Below the pieces are notes generated by a model. It searched no databases and was not told where the DNA came from. It worked only from the letters and a program-made list of their open reading frames with translations. The position numbers and the translations under genes are program-made. 64,000 nt of DNA. It comes from Megamonas hypermegale_A. Lineage in GTDB: Bacteria > Bacillota > Negativicutes > Selenomonadales > Selenomonadaceae. The DNA is taken from the NCBI RefSeq assembly GCF_030371585.1, contig NZ_JAUDCE010000004.1; one strand, 5' to 3'. The first letter of the stretch is position 1. Every line of letters begins with the position of its first letter. Below, in pieces: positions 1 to 7,523 of this stretch.

Positions 1-30
1 GTTGTTCAGTGCTCTTTTTTTATATAAAAT

Positions 31-59
31 TTGACAAATGGATAGATATCGGTTATTCT
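31..59 (+). promoter_or_regulatory. Putative sigma-A promoter of the SMR pair
   Basis: TTGACA at 31-36, a 17-bp spacer and TATTCT at 54-59 (4 of 6 matches). It would start transcription near 66 and make a leader of about 120 nt before the first SMR gene. This is the only good promoter seen upstream, and it lies before the terminator hairpin at 118-163. Confidence 0.55.
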
Positions 60-75
60 ATAGGTGAAAATAAAA

Positions 76-117
76 ATGAATATGAATAAGACATTGGTCA
101 ATTATGCTGAGATTTAA
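76..117 (+). CDS. Possible 13-codon leader peptide of the SMR genes
   Basis: An ATG at 76 opens a 13-residue frame (MNMNKTLVNYAEI) whose TAA (115-117) directly abuts the first base of the terminator stem at 118. The Shine-Dalgarno is weak (GGTG at 63-66). The position is what a transcription-attenuation leader peptide would have, but an ORF this short could occur by chance. Confidence 0.25.
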   Translation: MNMNKTLVNYAEI

Positions 118-163
118 GCGATAAACTTTGTTGCACAACGCGACAGAGTTTATCGCTTTTTTA
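118..163 (+). terminator. Intrinsic terminator / attenuator before the SMR genes
   Basis: GCGATAAACT (118-127) pairs with AGTTTATCGC (147-156). The stem extends, with two G-U pairs, to 134/140 around the loop ACAAC, giving about 17 bp followed by a T-rich tract. Only 26 bases separate it from the SMR start codon, too few for another promoter. The SMR genes must therefore be reached by read-through of this hairpin, unless it merely ends an upstream transcript. Confidence 0.8.
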
Positions 164-189
164 TTTTTATTAATTTAGGAGGTTTTTAT

Positions 190-498
190 ATGGGCTGGAT
201 GAATGTTATTTTAGCCGTTATCTGTGAACTTATTTGGGTGACGGGACTTAAGTATGCTAATGCTGCTTGGGAATGGGTATTTGTAGCGGTGGCATTGGGA
301 CTAGGCACGTATTTTCTGATTGCGGCGGTAAATACTTTGCCTGTCGGCACGGCGTATGCCGTTTTTGTCGGAATGGGGTCATTGGGAACTATTTTGGTGG
401 AATTTTTTGTTTTTGGTATTGTGCCGGCTTTGACACAGATATTTTTTATCGTGCTGTTGCTGACCGGTGTAATCGGGCTTAAATTGCTGAAGGAATAA
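190..498 (+). CDS. SMR family multidrug/guanidinium efflux subunit
   Basis: This 102-residue inner-membrane protein has four hydrophobic segments, the size and layout of EmrE/SugE/YkkC transporters. The membrane-embedded acidic residue of the family is Glu13, in ICELIWVTGLKYA; SugE/Gdx-like proteins share a similar C-E-x-x-W context. It would exchange a cationic drug or guanidinium for protons. The start follows TTAGGAGG. A second, different SMR gene follows after 19 bases, so the two probably form a heterodimer as in YkkCD or EbrAB. The substrate cannot be told from sequence. A terminator hairpin in the leader suggests control by attenuation. Confidence 0.88.
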   Translation: MGWMNVILAVICELIWVTGLKYANAAWEWVFVAVALGLGTYFLIAAVNTLPVGTAYAVFVGMGSLGTILVEFFVFGIVPALTQIFFIVLLLTGVIGLKLLKE

Positions 499-517
499 AA
501 GTGGGGAGGATATAATT

Positions 518-832
518 ATGGAATGGCTGTATGTAATTGTCTCCGGTTTTTGTGAAGTGATGTTTGTAAATTATATGAATGTATGGCAGTTAAAGCGAAA
601 AAAGCTAGCTATTGTGAAAATGTGTATGGCGTTTGGCATGAGTCTGTTTTTATTGCATTTGGCGATGCGTGTTCTGCCAATGAGTGTTACGTACGCTGTT
701 TGGACAGGTATGGGAGCTGTCGGCGGTGTGGGCATAAGCATTATAAAATACGGAGAAAGTGCTGATTGGCGCAGGCTTATCTGTATTGCTATGATAATTT
801 TTGCTGTTGTCGGTTTGAAACTTACGGCATGA
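518..832 (+). CDS. SMR family efflux subunit, partner of the preceding gene
   Basis: This 104-residue SMR protein has four predicted membrane spans and the conserved Glu13 in the motif GFCEVMF. It differs clearly from its upstream neighbour: the first loop is rich in positive charge (QLKRKKLA). Opposite charge bias of paired SMR subunits is typical of antiparallel heterodimers. It has its own GGAGG site and is co-transcribed with the preceding gene. Individual function is unknown; the pair is likely needed together for export. Confidence 0.85.
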   Translation: MEWLYVIVSGFCEVMFVNYMNVWQLKRKKLAIVKMCMAFGMSLFLLHLAMRVLPMSVTYAVWTGMGAVGGVGISIIKYGESADWRRLICIAMIIFAVVGLKLTA

Positions 833-899
833 AAATAAAGGATTTAAAATCGTTTATCCCGAAAAGATTATATGATTTAATTTTTTAGGAGGATAACAG

Positions 900-2810
900 A
901 TGAAAGCGCAAGTTTTATTCGTAGCACCGTTTAAAAAGTTAGCTGATGATGCAAGACTTGTCATTGAGGAAAAATTTGCAGATAGAAAAGATTTATTTAA
1001 GATTATTGAAGCCGATTTAAAAGAAGCGGAGGATTTGGTAAAATCCTTTATTGATGAAGGTATAGAAGTTATTGTCAGCCGAGGCGGTACGGCTTCTTTA
1101 ATTGAAGCGGAAGTTGATATACCGATTGTATCTGTACAGGTTACGATTACGGATATTTTACAGGCCGTATTGAAGTCGGAGGTTATTTCCAGCAATATAG
1201 GTATAGCCGGATTTGAAAATATGATTTATGGCTGTGACGAAATCGCTAAGATTTTCAATATAAATTTTGTGGAACTGTTAATTCATGATAGCGAAGAAGC
1301 CGATAAAAAAATATTGGAAGCAAAAGAAAAGGGCGTCAATCTGATAATAGGAGACGCTGTTTCAGTAAAAACGGCTGAAAAATACGGTATGGAAGCTAAT
1401 TTTATCAATTCAGGGAAGCAGTCTATTTACAGAGCGCTGCAGGAAGCTTTATTGATTGCTAAAGTCCGTCGGCAGGATGAGCATAAGACGCAGATGATAC
1501 GGACAATAATCAACAAATCGCATGATGGTATTGTTGCCGTAGATAAAAATAATAAAATTACGCTGTTCAATCCGGAAGCGGAAAGAATTTTTCATCGTGT
1601 GCAGTATGAAGTTCTAGGTAAAAAGATGAGAGATATCTGCGCTGATATTGATGAAAAGAAAATAAAAGAAGAAAAAGAACAGCTAATAAATATTTACAAC
1701 AAGCAGTATGTGATAAAAAATTCGCTGGTTTATGTGAAGAATATAAATCAGGGCAGTATTTATACATTGCAGAATGTATCGGAAATGCAGCGTTTGGAAC
1801 GCAATATTCGTAAAAAATTGTCGGCGAAAGGTCTTGTGGCGAAATATCATATGAATGATATTATCGGCAATTCGCAGGCATGTATCAAGATGAAAAATAA
1901 AGCGCGGAAATATGCGCTGACAAATTCCACTATTTTAATAACGGGTGAATCAGGAACAGGCAAGGAAATGCTGGTGCAGAGTATTCATAATATGAGCAAC
2001 AGGTCGCAGGGTCCGTTTGTGGCTTTGAACTGTGCAGCATTGCCGGAAAATCTGCTGGAGAGCGAGCTTTTTGGTTATGTGGATGGAGCTTTTACAGGGG
2101 CAAAACGCGGTGGCAGGCAGGGGATGTTTGAACTGGCGCACGGCGGAACATTATTTTTGGATGAAATTGGTGAAATGCCGCTGTCTTTGCAGTCACGTAT
2201 ACTGCGTGTATTGCAGGAGAGGGAAGTCATGCCGCTCGGTTCGGAGAGTATTATTCCGGTTGATGTGCGTATCATTGCGGCAACTAATCAGAATTTGGCG
2301 CAAATGGTGCAGGCGGGGAATTTCAGAAGTGATTTGTATTATCGTTTGAATATCCTGCGAATTCATATGCCGACATTGGCACAAAGGAGGGAGGATATTC
2401 CGCTGCTGGCGGAAAGTCTGATTAATAATATGCGGGAGATAAATCCGCAGATAAAATCAATCAGCAGAGAGGCAAAATTTTTTTTGCAGGAATGCAGTTG
2501 GCCCGGCAATATTAGGCAGTTTGTGAACATGATGGAGCGTATCATGCTACTTACGGACGGTGAAGTCATTACTAAAGACAATGTTATTGCGGCGTATGAA
2601 GATGACAAGGAAGAGATAATGGCGAGCAGTAAAACAACAGCGCCACTGGAAGAGGTTTTAGCGGAAGAAAAGATGGAAAATAAAAATTTGGCGCAGATGG
2701 AAAAAGAGCTGTTAGCGAAAGTTCTGGCCGAAGAAAATTATAATTACAGCAAGGCAGCGAAACGATTGGGTATACATCGGACGACGCTCTGGCGTAAATT
2801 GAAAAAGTAG
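900..2810 (+). CDS. PrpR-type sigma54-dependent transcriptional activator
   Basis: This 636-residue enhancer-binding protein has a PrpR_N-type sensory domain (about 1-190), a PAS segment (about 200-300), an AAA+ sigma54-interaction domain and a C-terminal Fis-type HTH (about 595-636). Walker A is GESGTGKE (349-356), the sigma54-contacting loop is GAFTGA (396-401) and Walker B is GTLFLDEIG (416-424), so it should be a working ATPase. PrpR_N domains sense small organic acids in known members. Two -24/-12 promoters lie downstream (2908-2923, 7446-7461), each with GTTGC/GCAAC motifs upstream. It probably activates the acid-sugar operons that follow. The effector is unknown. The start follows TTAGGAGG. 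Confidence 0.9.
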   Translation: MKAQVLFVAPFKKLADDARLVIEEKFADRKDLFKIIEADLKEAEDLVKSFIDEGIEVIVSRGGTASLIEAEVDIPIVSVQVTITDILQAVLKSEVISSNIGIAGFENMIYGCDEIAKIFNINFVELLIHDSEEADKKILEAKEKGVNLIIGDAVSVKTAEKYGMEANFINSGKQSIYRALQEALLIAKVRRQDEHKTQMIRTIINKSHDGIVAVDKNNKITLFNPEAERIFHRVQYEVLGKKMRDICADIDEKKIKEEKEQLINIYNKQYVIKNSLVYVKNINQGSIYTLQNVSEMQRLERNIRKKLSAKGLVAKYHMNDIIGNSQACIKMKNKARKYALTNSTILITGESGTGKEMLVQSIHNMSNRSQGPFVALNCAALPENLLESELFGYVDGAFTGAKRGGRQGMFELAHGGTLFLDEIGEMPLSLQSRILRVLQEREVMPLGSESIIPVDVRIIAATNQNLAQMVQAGNFRSDLYYRLNILRIHMPTLAQRREDIPLLAESLINNMREINPQIKSISREAKFFLQECSWPGNIRQFVNMMERIMLLTDGEVITKDNVIAAYEDDKEEIMASSKTTAPLEEVLAEEKMENKNLAQMEKELLAKVLAEENYNYSKAAKRLGIHRTTLWRKLKK

Positions 2811-2860
2811 TTGCAATTTAATGTTGCAAAATAATACATTTTCGCATAAAATAGCAACAG
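2810..2860 (+). promoter_or_regulatory. Candidate upstream activator sites for operon 1
   Basis: GTTGC occurs at 2810-2814 and 2823-2827 and the inverse GCAAC at 2854-2858. The strings TGTTGCAAAATAA (from 2822) and AAAATAGCAACA (ending 2859) recur before the second sigma54 promoter, which marks them as likely binding sites of the adjacent activator. They lie about 75-125 bp upstream of the predicted start, usual for enhancer sites. Confidence 0.6.
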
Positions 2861-2876
2861 AATAGAGAGAAGAAAG

Positions 2877-2907
2877 AAAAAAGGCTTGAAAATAAGCCTT
2901 TTTTTAT
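2877..2907 (+). terminator. Terminator of the sigma54 activator gene
   Basis: AAAAAAGGCTT, a 6-base loop and AAGCCTTTTTTT form a stem with a T tract. It sits between the activator sites and the -24 element, insulating the regulator transcript from the operon. Confidence 0.8.
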
Positions 2908-2923
2908 TGGCACGATTTTTGCA
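2908..2923 (+). promoter_or_regulatory. Sigma54 (-24/-12) promoter 1
   Basis: TGGCAC-GATTT-TTGCA matches the sigma54 consensus TGGCACN5TTGCW exactly, with GG at 2909-2910 and GC at 2921-2922. The predicted start is near 2934, just before the kinase gene at 2963. An activator of sigma54 is encoded immediately upstream. Confidence 0.9.
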
Positions 2924-2962
2924 TATATTATAAAGTGAATATAAATTTAAGTTGGTGATTTT

Positions 2963-4258
2963 ATGATAAAATTAGCAGCGATTGCAGATGATTTGACAGG
3001 TGCTAATGATACAGCTCTCCAATTTGCTAAACGAAACATGAAGTCATGTGTAAAAATAAATTTTGCAGCAGATGATTTTGAAACGGATAAAGATGTTATC
3101 GTAATTGATTCTGACAGTAGAGATTTGGCAGTGCAGGAAGCTTATACCAAAGTGAAAAATATTTGCGAAGCGATAAAAAAATATAAAGCTCGCTGTATTT
3201 ATAAGAAAATAGATTCAACTTTACGCGGTAATATCGGCGCGGAAATAAAAGCAATGGACGATGTTTTTAAACCGGAGCTGGTGATTATAGCCCCGGCTTA
3301 TCCGATAAACAGGCGCATAACGGTCGGCGGATATCATTTATTGGACGGTGTACCGCTGGAACTTACGGAAATTGCCAATTCGCCGAAAACACCCGTTAAA
3401 GAATCATACATTCCCAATATACTGAAACAACAGGCGGCAGATAAAAAGGTGGGCGTATTGGATTTTTTGACGGTAAAAAAAGATAGTGAAGCAGTAAAGG
3501 CTAAGCTGGATGAATTTTTAAATAAGGGAATTAACTGGATTGTCTGTGATATAGTCGAAGAAAAAAATTTCATGACAGTTATGGATGCGGTAAAATCCTT
3601 TAAAAATATTTTATGGGTAGGTTCGGCCGGAATGGCGGATTATATAACATATTTTTATAACTGGATTGGTGAAGAAAAGTTCATGCAGCGTTATCGCAGC
3701 GGCCCGGTGCTTATTTGTGCAGGCAGTGTCAGCCATACGACGCAGGAACAGATACAAACGGTGTTAGAATACGAGGATATAAATTTCTTAAAGATAGATA
3801 TACCCAAAATACTGGAAGATGAACAGTATATAACGGTATATATCGACAGGCTGAAAACTTTAGCCAAACAGGATAAAAACATTCTGATAGTGACGGCACT
3901 GAATGATGATGATGTGAAAGAAGCTATTGAAGCGGGCAGAAAATACAATTTGTCGGGAAAGCAGGTCAGTGAGCGTATCGCGACTATTATGGCGCAGATT
4001 GTCGGCGGTCTTGATTTGCATAATCTGGCGGGAATGGTGTTGACTGGAGGCGATATTGCTGTACATATCTGTAAATCAATCGGTGCTGACAGCATTGAAA
4101 TAATAAGTGAAATAGATACGGCAATTCCGCTCGGATATATTCAGGGGAAAAATATAGATAAATTATTTGTTGTAACGAAAGCAGGTGCATTCGGCAAGCC
4201 GGATGCGTTTATAAAATCAATAAAAGCGATTAAGAATTTTGAATTAGGGGGAAATTGA
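2963..4258 (+). CDS. Four-carbon acid sugar kinase (DUF1537; DtnK/OtnK family)
   Basis: This 431-residue protein starts with IADDLTGANDTALQFAK, the N-terminal motif of the DUF1537 kinases, and has the glycine-rich C-terminal part (LTGGDIAVHICKSIG) of the nucleotide-binding domain. Characterised members phosphorylate D-threonate, D-erythronate or related acids at O4. It is the first gene of a sigma54-driven operon and its TGA abuts the ATG of a PdxA2 gene. This DUF1537-PdxA2 pairing is the arrangement described for D-threonate catabolism (threonate 4-phosphate oxidised to dihydroxyacetone phosphate and CO2). Substrate choice is inferred from the neighbour, not from specific residues. Confidence 0.88.
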   Translation: MIKLAAIADDLTGANDTALQFAKRNMKSCVKINFAADDFETDKDVIVIDSDSRDLAVQEAYTKVKNICEAIKKYKARCIYKKIDSTLRGNIGAEIKAMDDVFKPELVIIAPAYPINRRITVGGYHLLDGVPLELTEIANSPKTPVKESYIPNILKQQAADKKVGVLDFLTVKKDSEAVKAKLDEFLNKGINWIVCDIVEEKNFMTVMDAVKSFKNILWVGSAGMADYITYFYNWIGEEKFMQRYRSGPVLICAGSVSHTTQEQIQTVLEYEDINFLKIDIPKILEDEQYITVYIDRLKTLAKQDKNILIVTALNDDDVKEAIEAGRKYNLSGKQVSERIATIMAQIVGGLDLHNLAGMVLTGGDIAVHICKSIGADSIEIISEIDTAIPLGYIQGKNIDKLFVVTKAGAFGKPDAFIKSIKAIKNFELGGN

Positions 4259-5272
4259 ATGGAAAGACCGATTTTGGGAATAACAATGGGCGATGGTGCT
4301 GGTGTTGGTCCAGAAATTATTGCAAAGGCACTGTTGCATGAAGATATTTATAAAATAGCGAAACCGTTGGTATTCGGCGATGCTAAAATTATGCAAAGAG
4401 CCGTAAAAATTGTTAATGCTGATATAAAATGCAATATTGTAACCGACCCGGCGCAGGGCAGATATGAATATGGCGTAATGGATATAATTGACCTTGACAA
4501 TTTGCCGGTGGATTTACCGTTTGCTAAAGTGGACGGTAGAGCAGGCAAAGCGGCATATGAATATATTGAAAAAGCCGTGCATTATGCTATGAAGCATGAG
4601 GTTCATGCCATAGTTACGGCGCCGCTCAATAAAGAAGCTTTAAATATGGGCGGCGTTCACTATCCCGGTCATACGGAAATTCTCGGTCATCTTACGGGGC
4701 AGAAAGATTTTTCCATGATGCTTACGAGCCCGAAACTCAGAGTAATTCATGTATCGACGCATATTGCCCTGCATGATGTGCCGAACGTCGTCAAAAAGGA
4801 ACGTATCGGTAAAGTTATCGATTTGGCACAGGAGACTTTAAAACTGATGGGCTTTGAAGAGCCGCGTATTGCCGTGGCAGGGCTCAATCCGCACTGCGGT
4901 GAAGGCGGTTTGTTCGGTGATGAGGACGATAAGGAAATTGTACCGGCGGTGAACGAAGCTAAAGCCAAAGGTTATAACGTTACAGGACCTGTTCCGCCGG
5001 ACAGCGTATTTCACAGGGCGGCTAATTTAAATGAATTTGATATAGTGGTTGTTATGTATCATGACCAGGGCCATATTCCGATAAAAGTATTGGGCTTTGA
5101 CAGCGGTGTCAATGTTACGGTAGGACTGCCGTGCATCAGAACATCCGTTGACCACGGTACGGCTTTTCCAGTGGCAGGAACAGGAAAAGCGAGCGAAAAC
5201 AGCATGCTGGAATCATTAAAACTCGGCGCTCAAATGGCAAAAGTAAAATTTGCCGCTATTTTAAATAAATAA
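4259..5272 (+). CDS. pdxA2: PdxA2-type 4-phosphoerythronate/threonate dehydrogenase
   Basis: This 337-residue PdxA-family NAD-dependent oxidative decarboxylase has the family blocks GDGAGVGPEI, APLNKEALN, GHTEILGH, STHIALHDVP, GLNPHCGEGG, VMYHDQGHIP and TSVDHGTAFP, including the metal-binding histidines. True PdxA serves pyridoxal phosphate synthesis. Here the gene directly follows a DUF1537 kinase in a catabolic operon, so the PdxA2 role (oxidation of a 4-phospho-tetronate to dihydroxyacetone phosphate) is more likely. The ATG follows the kinase stop codon with no gap, implying coupled translation. Confidence 0.88.
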   Translation: MERPILGITMGDGAGVGPEIIAKALLHEDIYKIAKPLVFGDAKIMQRAVKIVNADIKCNIVTDPAQGRYEYGVMDIIDLDNLPVDLPFAKVDGRAGKAAYEYIEKAVHYAMKHEVHAIVTAPLNKEALNMGGVHYPGHTEILGHLTGQKDFSMMLTSPKLRVIHVSTHIALHDVPNVVKKERIGKVIDLAQETLKLMGFEEPRIAVAGLNPHCGEGGLFGDEDDKEIVPAVNEAKAKGYNVTGPVPPDSVFHRAANLNEFDIVVVMYHDQGHIPIKVLGFDSGVNVTVGLPCIRTSVDHGTAFPVAGTGKASENSMLESLKLGAQMAKVKFAAILNK

Positions 5273-5299
5273 TAATCAGACAGATAGGAGATAATAACT

Positions 5300-6172
5300 A
5301 TGTTTCAAGCAAAAGGACTTATTACACCGGTACTCACAGCATTGACAGAAGATGAAAAATTCAATCCGGAAGCGTACAGCGAATTTATTGATATGCTGAT
5401 TAAAGCTGGAGTGCACGGTATTTTCCCGCTCGGTACGAACGGTGAATTTTATGCTTTTAATAATGAAGAAAAATATGAAATCATCAAAACAGCGGTAAAA
5501 GCGGTAAATGGCAGAGTTCCCGTTTATGCCGGCACCGGCTGCGTGACGACGAAAGAAACGATAGAATTTTCCTTAAAAGTTAAAGATTTAGGTGTAGATT
5601 GCCTGTCAGTAATCTCGCCGTATTTCGTAGCCGTAACACAGGAAGATATTTACAATCATTTTGCCGCAGTAGCCAAAGCCGTAGATATGCCGATGCTTTT
5701 ATACAATATTCCAGCAAGAACGGGCAATAATATTGATTTTAAAACGGTAAAAAGACTGCTCGAGTTTGAAAATATAATTGGTATAAAAGACAGCAGCGGC
5801 AACTTTGATAATACTTTAAAATACATTGAAAATACCAATCCGCGCATTAACGTACTGGCAGGCAGCGACTCGCTCATTTTATGGACATTAATGGCGGGCG
5901 GCACCGGTGCAATTTCCGGCTGCTCCAATGTATTCCCGGAACTGATGGTAAGCATTTATAATTATTGGGCACAGGGCGATATTGCTAAAGCTAACGAAGC
6001 GCAGAAGAAAATACGTCCGTTCAGAAATGTAATGCAGATGGGCAATCCGAACTCTGTCGTTAAACTGGCAGCTAATCTGCGCGGCTTTAAAGTGGGACCG
6101 GCAAGACGTCCGTCCAACTGCATCGACCCGAAAATCGTGGAAGCTTTACAGGAAGTATTCAAACAGTATTGA
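5300..6172 (+). CDS. DapA-family aldolase/lyase (dihydrodipicolinate synthase-like)
   Basis: This 290-residue class I TIM-barrel lyase has the pyruvate-carboxylate loop GTNGEF near residue 45, the tyrosine of YNIPARTG and the Schiff-base lysine in IGIKDSSGN. The family includes lysine-biosynthetic DapA, N-acetylneuraminate lyase and several 2-keto-3-deoxy sugar acid aldolases. Its place in a sugar-acid operon argues for a catabolic aldolase releasing pyruvate rather than lysine synthesis. The exact substrate is open. The RBS is ATAGGAG, and the next gene begins within about 20 bases. Confidence 0.82.
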   Translation: MFQAKGLITPVLTALTEDEKFNPEAYSEFIDMLIKAGVHGIFPLGTNGEFYAFNNEEKYEIIKTAVKAVNGRVPVYAGTGCVTTKETIEFSLKVKDLGVDCLSVISPYFVAVTQEDIYNHFAAVAKAVDMPMLLYNIPARTGNNIDFKTVKRLLEFENIIGIKDSSGNFDNTLKYIENTNPRINVLAGSDSLILWTLMAGGTGAISGCSNVFPELMVSIYNYWAQGDIAKANEAQKKIRPFRNVMQMGNPNSVVKLAANLRGFKVGPARRPSNCIDPKIVEALQEVFKQY

Positions 6173-6189
6173 TAAAAGGATTTGATAAT

Positions 6190-7167
6190 ATGGCAAAAGT
6201 AGTTATTTCACATAGACTTCATGATGATGGTATGGCTGTTCTGGAAAAAGCAGGAGCGGATGTTGTCATCACTAATTCTGGTAAATCGCAGGATATGCTG
6301 CCGGAACTTCTGGATGCCGAAGGACTGATTATCCGTATCGGCTCAATCGATAGAGAAACGATGCTTAAATGCAAAAATCTGAAAGTAATCGGCCGTCCGG
6401 GTGTAGGTGTTGATGATGTTGACGTGGAAACGGCAACAGAGCTTGGCATACCTGTTGTAATTGCGCCGGGAGCAAATACCCGTTCCGTAGCTGAACACGC
6501 TATGGCCATGATGTTTGCCTGTGCCAAAGATATGGTTCGTTGTGATAAAGAAATGCGCAAAGGTAATTTCGGTATTAGAAGCGAATATAAAGCGTATGAA
6601 CTGAACGGCAAGACACTGGGCTTAATCGGCTGCGGTCATATCGGTAATATTTTGGCTCAGATGGCAACAGGCATCGGCATGAATGTGCTTGTTTACGATC
6701 CGTTCGTTTCAGCGGAAACGGTAGAGGCCAAAGGCTGGGGTTACAGAGAAGATATGCATGACATTTTAAAAGAAGCGGATGTAATATCCATTCATACGCC
6801 GCTTACGCCGCAGACGAGGAATATGATTGGCGAAGCAGAACTTAAAATGATGAAACCGACCAGTATCTTGATTAACTGCGCCCGCGGCGGTATTGTAGAT
6901 GAAGCGGCATTGTGCAAGGCTTTGGAAGAAAATTGGATACACAGTGCAGCAACTGATGTTGTGGTGCATGAGCCGATAAGCATGGATGACCCGTTATTCA
7001 AGTACGATAATATTATCGTTACGCCGCATATGGCCGGACAGACGAAAGAAGCGGCTTCTGGTGTTGCTACGATGGCGGCAGAAGGCGTAATGGCTGTAAT
7101 TAATGGTGAAAAATGGCCGAAAGTATGCAATCCAAAGGCATATGAACATCCAAGATGGAATAAATAA
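6190..7167 (+). CDS. D-2-hydroxyacid dehydrogenase (SerA/hydroxypyruvate reductase-like)
   Basis: This is a NAD-dependent D-isomer 2-hydroxyacid dehydrogenase of 325 residues. It has the Rossmann motif GLIGCGHIGN and the catalytic triad contexts NCARGG (Arg), VHEP (Glu) and TPHMAGQT (His). It lacks the ACT domain of long SerA forms. ATG 6190, after AAAGGA, is preferred to the in-frame TTG at 6169, which overlaps the aldolase gene. In this operon it may reduce hydroxypyruvate- or tartronate-type intermediates, or act on the substrate acid itself. That role is inferred from context. Confidence 0.85.
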   Translation: MAKVVISHRLHDDGMAVLEKAGADVVITNSGKSQDMLPELLDAEGLIIRIGSIDRETMLKCKNLKVIGRPGVGVDDVDVETATELGIPVVIAPGANTRSVAEHAMAMMFACAKDMVRCDKEMRKGNFGIRSEYKAYELNGKTLGLIGCGHIGNILAQMATGIGMNVLVYDPFVSAETVEAKGWGYREDMHDILKEADVISIHTPLTPQTRNMIGEAELKMMKPTSILINCARGGIVDEAALCKALEENWIHSAATDVVVHEPISMDDPLFKYDNIIVTPHMAGQTKEAASGVATMAAEGVMAVINGEKWPKVCNPKAYEHPRWNK

Positions 7168-7172
7168 ATATC

Positions 7173-7219
7173 TGTTGTGCTAGTAAAATATCGAGCTTTT
7201 AATCCGGCAGTATAATAAG
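7173..7219 (+). repeat. RPT-S copy 1 (truncated left half)
   Basis: TGTTGTGCTAGTAAAATATC followed by GAGC..., a gap and GCAGTATAATA matches the left half of the 120-bp RPT-S palindrome (compare 46719-46765). The right half is missing. It lies between a stop codon and a terminator. Confidence 0.75.
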
Positions 7220-7243
7220 TAATAAATAATATGTAAGAATGAA

Positions 7244-7290
7244 AAATCACTTTTAAACTTTTTGCGGTTTAAAAGTGATTTTTTTATTTT
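7244..7290 (+). terminator. Terminator of the acid-sugar operon 1
   Basis: AAATCACTTTTAAAC (7244-7258) pairs perfectly with GTTTAAAAGTGATTT (7267-7281), a 15-bp stem followed by a T tract. The alcohol dehydrogenase gene beyond it has its own promoter. Confidence 0.9.
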
Positions 7291-7338
7291 TGGGGCAGAT
7301 TAAATTCAAGTATATAAACGGATTGTTTAGTAGCTTTG

Positions 7339-7396
7339 GTTGCATAATAATAAATATTGTTGCAAAATAAATCTGATTGGTTGCAAAAATAGCAAC
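7339..7396 (+). promoter_or_regulatory. Phased upstream activator sites for operon 2
   Basis: Three GTTGC half-sites start at 7339, 7359 and 7380, about two helical turns apart. The last forms an inverted repeat, GTTGC-N7-GCAAC (7380-7396). TGTTGCAAAATAA and AAAATAGCAACA are shared with the sites before sigma54 promoter 1. They are probably bound by the PrpR-type activator. Confidence 0.65.
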
Positions 7397-7445
7397 ACAT
7401 TTTTAACATTTGGAAATAAAACAGCAAAATCAAGTGTTTTAGAGT

Positions 7446-7461
7446 TGGCACGGTATTTGCA
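7446..7461 (+). promoter_or_regulatory. Sigma54 (-24/-12) promoter 2
   Basis: TGGCAC-GGTAT-TTGCA is an exact consensus match with the same geometry as promoter 1. It lies 62 bp before the Fe-alcohol dehydrogenase start, giving a short 5' leader with a strong AGGAGG site. Confidence 0.9.
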
Positions 7462-7523
7462 ATTATATATAAGTGAGATTATGAATACGTACATAAATAT
7501 TTAAATGCACAGGAGGAATTATA

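Noticed and set aside
66..189. Guanidine riboswitch before the SMR genes
   Set aside because: The genes are of the type often controlled by guanidine riboswitches, but there are no paired ACGR-loop hairpins and no ykkC core. The only structure is the terminator hairpin with loop ACAAC.
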